64,000 bases of DNA from NCBI GenBank assembly GCA_022822365.1, contig JAJEBV010000021.1, positions 93,531 to 157,530 of the forward strand, read 5' to 3'. This document shows, piece after piece, positions 60,601-64,000 of the stretch (position 1 is the first letter of the stretch; every line of letters begins with the position of its first letter). The DNA comes from Thermoanaerobaculia bacterium (GTDB lineage Bacteria > Acidobacteriota > Thermoanaerobaculia > Multivoradales > Multivoraceae). The translations under genes were made by a program, and so were the position numbers. Below the pieces are notes generated by a model. That model ran no database searches, had not been told where the DNA came from, and saw only the letters and a list, made by a program, of their open reading frames with translations.

Positions 60601-61200
60601 GTCCAGTCGAAACAGGTTCCAGAGTTCCCGGCGCCAGTTTCCGACGAGACCGGCGGGCGGCACGATCAAGACCCGCTCCAAGCGCTCCCGCGCCAGCATC
60701 TCGCGGACGTAGAGGCCCGTCATGATCGTCTTGCCGGCGCCGGCGTCGTCGGCCAGCAGGAAGCGGAGCGGATCCTGCTTCAGCATCCGCTCGTAGACCG
60801 CGAAGCGCTGGTGCAGCAACGGATGGATGCGCGACGTCTCGATCGCGAACGCCGGATTGAACTGCCGTCCGAACGACAGTCGTAGCGCGTCGGCCGTCGC
60901 GAGCACCGCCTCGGGATCGCCCGCGAAGTCCAGGCCGATACCGGCGCGCGCCGCCGGGCGCAGCGTGCGCATGGATTGCGCTTCCGACGCCGCTGCCGCA
61001 GCCTCCTGCTGGAGTTGCGCCAGCTTCTCGAGCGCGAGCTGGCGGGGACGCGACTGTCCGGACTCCCAGCGGTGGACGGTGATCGTCGAGACGCCCAACC
61101 GATCGGCGAACTGTTCCTGGGTCAGCCCGAGCCGGCCGCGAAGCTGGCGCACGTCAGCATCGATCTCGACCTGCGTACCTTGAAGAGTGAACGTCGCCAC
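57628..61200 (-). CDS. XRE-HTH / SNF2-type helicase / DUF3883 fusion, defence-associated
   Basis: About 1190 residues. An N-terminal XRE helix-turn-helix (residues about 15-53, GLTQEQFADRLGVSTITVHR) is fused to a DEAH/SNF2 helicase: motif I ADDAGAGKT around K157, DEAH at 252-255, LLTATPHMGK, then LIFSEHRDTVDYL, TDAAGEGINLQ and QRMGRIHRYGQ. The C-terminus (about 1075-1185) is DUF3883, a PD-(D/E)XK-like domain with GFDLLSTLPDGERRCIEVKG. Similar helicases occur in DISARM-like and other defence systems. I chose GTG 61200 because a TAGAGT box lies 10 bp before it; GTG 61212 would overlap that box. A perfect palindrome lies just upstream. Confidence 0.9.
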   Translation of the reverse strand: MATFTLQGTQVEIDADVRQLRGRLGLTQEQFADRLGVSTITVHRWESGQSRPRQLALEKLAQLQQEAAAAASEAQSMRTLRPAARAGIGLDFAGDPEAVLATADALRLSFGRQFNPAFAIETSRIHPLLHQRFAVYERMLKQDPLRFLLADDAGAGKTIMTGLYVREMLARERLERVLIVPPAGLVGNWRRELWNLFRLDFRIVAGADTKTGNPFSGAGGDRVIVSLDTLAGEKMFDVLRRAGRGYDLVVFDEAHKLSVHERGNRIDRTLRYKLAEALAVRADPGDRFGGLDWTARHLLLLTATPHMGKSLPYAWLWRLLDANAFGAVEAVRRASRSARDRHFLRRTKEEMTGLDGLPLYPPRKCDTFGYRLRGGENGEQDLYERTTRYLDECYGRALDNQPAVELAKTVFQRRLASSTWALLRSFERRVEKLSRTAAAIENGELTAELLLQRQRRLSERHRHDYFDDAAADDDVAAGGWAEGNEAYEDAVLGAVTVVGAEELRREAEQVQNLAEQARRLIASGTETKFEQLREVLEDPDRKDEKWLIFSEHRDTVDYLVQRLEGLGYRGHTAQIHGGMDWRERERQVARFRRANGARYMVATDAAGEGINLQFCRLMVNYDIPWNPARLEQRMGRIHRYGQRSEVRIFNLVAVSTREGRVLRVLLDKLEAIREELSSDKVFDVVGRLFEGESLTRFMARATGDEGERQAVERVEQAVDASRVTRIDERDAGIYGVPEAAVTGEDLRPEVERERYLHLLPAHVRRLVERAARLLDLRIRGDLDDRFALTPRRSGALDPLLPALDAYPADARESLTVRRPQDDDTGIWLHPGEPIFDALCSEVRSRYREDALRGAIFVDSMAQEPYLLHLAELWVEQEGGAGRSAGRRVVERRLIALRQRADEPPEQCPVERVLLLAPTGLAPGMAPLAPRALDLRARAGAHLGVLLEELTKDLRGEREADLPELQRRAAVGFDLRASELASLRAKLTRSSRDSADGGGEELEAVKVDQKRLSIERQLAFERIEGEPGRVIAGGHRFLLHALVVRPEDAGPAAGAERLDEGVEELAVRIAADRERARNATVQDVSKPALARAAGLADWPGFDLLSTLPDGERRCIEVKGRAGRAGVPIQSNEWEQACKLGDRYWLYVVLDCAASEPELLRIRDPFRKLLASERTRAQFDVPLGSLIEAAEA

Positions 61201-61210
61201 GGCGGGAGGC

Positions 61211-61232
61211 ACTCTATCACAGTGTCACTGTG
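61211..61232 (-). promoter_or_regulatory. Promoter and palindromic operator of the helicase gene
   Basis: TAGAGT (61211-61216, minus strand) is the likely -10, with an extended TGTGA before it. CACAGTGTCACTGTG (61218-61232) is a perfect 7-1-7 inverted repeat directly upstream of the -10, covering the spacer. XRE-type proteins bind such palindromes. The helicase carries an XRE domain, so autoregulation is the simplest reading, but another repressor is possible. Confidence 0.55.
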
Positions 61233-61301
61233 AGGTCGTATCGACCGCCTATCAAATGTTATGTGGCGGCCGACTCGGCAGTTGCCAACGGCATTCAGGG
61301 C

Positions 61302-61374
61302 GGAGCCGGCCTCCGGCCGGCGCGTGTCTCTCGCCGCCTTCGGCGGCAGCCGGCGGGGGCACCGGCGCACCCAG
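61302..61374. repeat. Intergenic palindromic repeat, diverged copy
   Basis: GGAGCCGGCCTCCGGCCGGCGCG hairpin, module B (CGCCGCCTTCGGCGGC) and a diverged module C (GCCGGCGGGGGCACCGGC) with the GCACCCAG end. It lies between the divergent helicase and PQQ dehydrogenase genes, 8 bp before the -10 box of the latter. Confidence 0.6.
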
Positions 61375-61381
61375 TGGGGAA

Positions 61382-61387
61382 TACTCT
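61382..61387 (+). promoter_or_regulatory. Putative -10 box of the PQQ alcohol dehydrogenase gene
   Basis: TACTCT lies 32 bp before the ATG at 61420; the leader contains AGAGAGG as Shine-Dalgarno. Confidence 0.35.
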
Positions 61388-61419
61388 ACGGCTCCGGTCA
61401 CACAGAAGAGAGGTTCCCG

Positions 61420-63180
61420 ATGCAGAAGCGGTACGGACACCTGATCGTCGCCGCGGCGGTCTCTACCCAGATCCTGAGCGTCGCGATCGCGAGCGCCCAG
61501 GGCGGCGACGCGTTCGTCCCGGTCACAGACGAGATGCTCGAGAACCCGGCGCCCGGGGACTGGCTGTCCTGGCGGCGCACCGCGAACGGCTGGGGCTACA
61601 GCCCGCTCGACCAGATCACGCCGGAGAACGTCGGTGATCTGCGGATGGTGTGGACGCGGTCGCTCAACGACGGCAGCCAGACCGGCACGCCCCTCGCCTA
61701 CCGGGGCGTCATGTACATGCCGAACCCGAACGACGTGATCCAGGCGCTCGACGCGGCGACCGGCGACCTGATCTGGGAGCACCGCCGCAAGATCCCCGAT
61801 GACGCGAAGGACTACGTCGGGGGCTTCCTGTCCCAGAACAACCGGAACATCGCGATTTACGCGAACCTGATCATCGACACCAGCGTCGACGACCACCTCT
61901 TCGCGCTCGACGCCGGGACCGGGAAGATGGTCTGGGAGACGATGGTCCTCGACTACCGCACCCACCCCGCGCTCCAGGGCGCCGGGCCGATCATCGGCAA
62001 CGGCAAGGCGTTCTCCGGCCGGAGTTGCTCGCCGCGCGGCGGGCCCGACGCCTGCGTCATCACAGCGCACGACGCCCTGACCGGCGAGGAAGTCTGGCGG
62101 CGCCGCACGATCCCCGCCCCCGGCGAACCGGGCGACGAAACCTGGGGTGACGTCCCCTTCGAGAAGCGGGCCCACGTCGGTTCCTGGATGCCGCCGAGCT
62201 ACGACGCGGACCTCGACCTGGTCTTCGCCGGCACCTCGGTCACCGCGCCGGCGCCCAAGTTCATGCTCGGCGGGGTCGACAACAAGCACCTGTACCACAA
62301 CTCGACCCTCGCGCTCGACGCGGACAGCGGCGAGATCGTCTGGCACTACCAGCACATGAACGACCACTGGGACCTGGACCATCCGTTCGAGCGCCTCGTC
62401 GTCGAGACGGCGGTCGCGCCGGATCCCGACGAGGTGCCGTGGATCAACCCGAACATCGAACCGGGCGAGGTCCGCAAGGTGATCACCGGCATCCCCGGCA
62501 AGACGGCGCTCGTCTACTCGATCGACCGGGAGACCGGCGAGTTCCTCTGGGCCAACCCGACGACCACCCAGAACGTGATCGCCAGCATCGACGGCGCCAC
62601 CGGAGCGGTCACCGAGAGCTCGGAGCTCGTATTCAACGCCGAAGGCCAGGAGGTGCTGACCTGCCCGAGCTATTTCGGGGGCAAGGACTGGGAGACGGGC
62701 GTCTACAGCCCGCTGAACAACGTGATGTACTTCCCGCTGCGCAATACCTGCGCTCGCATGCTGGCCACCACCGAGGCGGCGAGCATTTACGCGCTCGCGA
62801 CGCGCAACGAGATTGCGCCGGGAACCGACCAGGTGGGCACGGTGCAGGCCATTTCGGTCGAGACCGGCGCCACGCTCTGGAAGCACGAGCAGCGCTCGGC
62901 CACCATGTCGCTCGTCGGCACGGCAGGAGGGTTGCTGTTCGGCGGCGACGTCAACGGCCGGTTCCGGGCCTTCGACCAGGAGACGGGCGCCGTCCTGTGG
63001 GAGATCAATCTGGGGTCGGCCGTAACGGGGTTCCCGATCACCTACGCCGTCGACGGGCGCCAGTTCGTGGCGGTGAGCACGGGCTCGGGGGGGACGTCGT
63101 CGCACTTCACGGGGCTGACGCCGGAGTTGCGCCCGAGCGCGGGGAACAACCTGTTCGTCTTTGCGCTGCCGGCTCGCTGA
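61420..63180 (+). CDS. PQQ-dependent alcohol dehydrogenase (quinoprotein)
   Basis: 586 residues with a signal peptide (MQKRYGHLIVAAAVSTQILS ... ASAQ). The eight-bladed PQQ propeller has the tryptophan-docking repeats (GDWLSWRRTANGWGYSPLDQ, AATGDLIWEHRRKIP, TGEEVWRRRTIPAPGEPGDETWGD) and the active-site-type stretch HYQHMNDHWDLDHPFE, whose Asp may be the catalytic base. It resembles methanol/ethanol-type quinoproteins without a cytochrome domain. CSPRGGPDACVITAHDALTGEEVW is typical of this exported group. It differs clearly from the glucose-type enzyme at 34.5-36.5 kb. No cytochrome or PQQ biosynthesis gene is in the window. Confidence 0.9.
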   Translation: MQKRYGHLIVAAAVSTQILSVAIASAQGGDAFVPVTDEMLENPAPGDWLSWRRTANGWGYSPLDQITPENVGDLRMVWTRSLNDGSQTGTPLAYRGVMYMPNPNDVIQALDAATGDLIWEHRRKIPDDAKDYVGGFLSQNNRNIAIYANLIIDTSVDDHLFALDAGTGKMVWETMVLDYRTHPALQGAGPIIGNGKAFSGRSCSPRGGPDACVITAHDALTGEEVWRRRTIPAPGEPGDETWGDVPFEKRAHVGSWMPPSYDADLDLVFAGTSVTAPAPKFMLGGVDNKHLYHNSTLALDADSGEIVWHYQHMNDHWDLDHPFERLVVETAVAPDPDEVPWINPNIEPGEVRKVITGIPGKTALVYSIDRETGEFLWANPTTTQNVIASIDGATGAVTESSELVFNAEGQEVLTCPSYFGGKDWETGVYSPLNNVMYFPLRNTCARMLATTEAASIYALATRNEIAPGTDQVGTVQAISVETGATLWKHEQRSATMSLVGTAGGLLFGGDVNGRFRAFDQETGAVLWEINLGSAVTGFPITYAVDGRQFVAVSTGSGGTSSHFTGLTPELRPSAGNNLFVFALPAR

Positions 63181-63181
63181 A

Positions 63182-63232
63182 CCCGGCACGCGGTAGTGCG
63201 TCACTTTGAAACTGACGCACTACCCGGCACGC
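63182..63232. terminator. Hairpin flanked by direct repeats after the PQQ dehydrogenase
   Basis: GGTAGTGCGTCA (63192-63203) and TGACGCACTACC (63213-63224) form a perfect 12-bp stem 11 bp after the stop codon. The motif CCCGGCACGC occurs on both sides of it. No T-run follows. It could be a terminator, or a small inserted hairpin element with a duplicated flank. Confidence 0.4.
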
Positions 63233-63317
63233 CGCTTGCTGTGCAAGAGTGCTACGATGGCGGTGGTCGGACGCGCATCCCGCGCGCCGTCCCCGCCCGC
63301 GTGGGTGGAAGGCGACC

Positions 63318-63569
63318 ATGCGTACCGGACAGATGGAACAGCGTCTCGAAAACGTCGAATGCCGGGTCGATCGGATCGAGCAGATTCTGCCGACTCTCGC
63401 GACCCGCGAGGATCTGAAGACGGAGATCGCGCCGCTGGCGACGAAGGCGGAGTTGCGGGAGGTGGAGCAGCGCCTGCGCACGCACTTCGACGTGGTCACC
63501 GAGAGCCTGCGGGACGACATCCGGCTGGTTGCCGAGGCCGTCGTCGCACTCTCGGAACGGGTGAAGTAG
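63318..63569 (+). CDS. Small coiled-coil protein
   Basis: 83 residues from ATG 63318, with GGAAGG upstream. Heptad-like helices dominate (EQRLENVECRVDRIEQIL, then LKTEIAPLATKAELREVEQRL and DVVTESLRDDIRLVAEAVVALSERVK). It resembles small phage- or plasmid-type coiled-coil proteins of unknown role, and similar peptides are common as stand-alone genes. No signal peptide or membrane segment. A longer frame continues upstream but lacks a supported start. Confidence 0.6.
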   Translation: MRTGQMEQRLENVECRVDRIEQILPTLATREDLKTEIAPLATKAELREVEQRLRTHFDVVTESLRDDIRLVAEAVVALSERVK

Positions 63570-63713
63570 CCCCGGCCGCCGCGGTCTCTCCACCACTCGC
63601 CGGCGTCGGTGCCGGTTCCGCCGTGGGGAGGACCGGCGCTCTCTTGTCCGCGGCGCCGGGTCCGGTTCGTGCCTTGCGGTATCCGGCGGTAATCGGGAAG
63701 CAGGAGGAGGGTC

Positions 63714-64000
63714 ATGAGCTACCGGTGTCTCGCTACGGTATGCACCCTTGTCGCTCTCGTCGTACCGGCGCCCGTGGCTGTTGCCGGCCAGGGCCGCTCG
63801 GCCGCGTCCGACGGCTGGACGGCGCCTGTCACGTCCTGGGGCGATCCCGATCTGCAGGGCATCTGGGACTTCCGGACCATCACGCCCATGGAACGGCCTG
63901 CCGAGCTGGCCGGCAAGGCCGTGCTGACCGCCGAGGAAGCGGCGGACTTCGAGGCGCGCGAGAACCGGCGCCTGAACCGCGACCTGGTCGACCCGGAGGT
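63714..64000 (+). CDS. Secreted protein of the 'DLQGIW' family, truncated by the window edge
   Basis: Starts at ATG 63714 behind a strong AGGAGGAGG and continues past the end of the window. The signal peptide is MSYRCLATVCTLVALVVPAPVAVAG. The mature start, TSWGDPDLQGIWDFRTITPM, matches the pattern of the family member at 36525 (RPDLSGTYDIATRTPM), so the two are paralogues. In both cases the gene lies downstream of a PQQ dehydrogenase on the same strand. Only about 95 residues are visible. Confidence 0.75.
   Translation, partial: MSYRCLATVCTLVALVVPAPVAVAGQGRSAASDGWTAPVTSWGDPDLQGIWDFRTITPMERPAELAGKAVLTAEEAADFEARENRRLNRDLVDPE

Noticed and set aside
45357..61200. Assignment of the island as DISARM
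   Set aside because: I see no DUF1998 (drmB) or PLD (drmC) gene; only the SNF2/DUF3883 helicase is shared in type.

Overview
The window is GC-rich, gene-dense bacterial DNA. Its gene content suggests a Gram-negative heterotroph, most plausibly an Acidobacteriota-type marine or host-associated lineage. The hints are PQQ dehydrogenases, exported amidohydrolases, a CarboxypepD_reg/TonB-receptor-like outer-membrane protein, DUF3500 and two copies of a secreted 'DLSGTY/DLQGIW' family. The phylum call is an inference from gene content; there is no rRNA or tRNA gene here.

Layout. 1-1.4 kb: an inverted-repeat element, a hicBA pair and a decayed Phd-type antitoxin. 1.4-13.1 kb: housekeeping genes (TlpA-like, nudC, moaA; MBL hydrolase with a Gfo/Idh oxidoreductase; adenosine deaminase; DUF2277; MT-A70 methylase; M1 peptidase; aquaporin; glutathione-dependent formaldehyde dehydrogenase; infC with an apparent ATC start). 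13.2-16.9 kb: a divergent Ku/LigD end-joining pair. 16.9-25 kb: an in-frame MFS plus TonB-receptor-like fusion, then divergent gamma-glutamyltransferase and glutamate-cysteine ligase, then a VanZ-like membrane protein. 25-31.8 kb: a tight operon starting with a sterol-C24-methyltransferase-like gene and a Neverland/DAF-36-like Rieske oxygenase, followed by a beta-propeller protein, an amidohydrolase, its metal-site-less paralogue and a membrane protein. 31.9-43.7 kb: secreted catabolic and transport genes (amidohydrolase, GH43-like, PQQ dehydrogenase, Nramp, DUF3500, MerC-like, propeller-PHP protein). 43.8-45.2 kb: a secreted proline-rich PKD protein. 45.4-61.2 kb: a minus-strand defence-type island. 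61.4-64 kb: a second PQQ dehydrogenase, a small coiled-coil protein and a truncated secreted gene.

The strongest candidate for an undescribed system is the roughly 16 kb island. In transcription order it encodes an XRE-HTH/SNF2 helicase/DUF3883 protein behind a perfect palindromic operator, a retropepsin-like protease, a helical protein, a PD-(D/E)XK-like protein, a DUF1156 methyltransferase, an ApeA-like HEPN protein translationally coupled to hicB-hicA, a TPR protein and a DUF499 ATPase. DUF499, DUF1156 and SNF2 helicases are known defence-associated families; the accessory set and its coupling look unusual.

Two genome-wide habits also show. One is a family of intergenic repeats built of three GC-rich palindromes ending in GCACCCAG. 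The other is a recurrent TAnnnT -10 box placed about 9 bp before start codons without a Shine-Dalgarno, suggesting leaderless transcripts.
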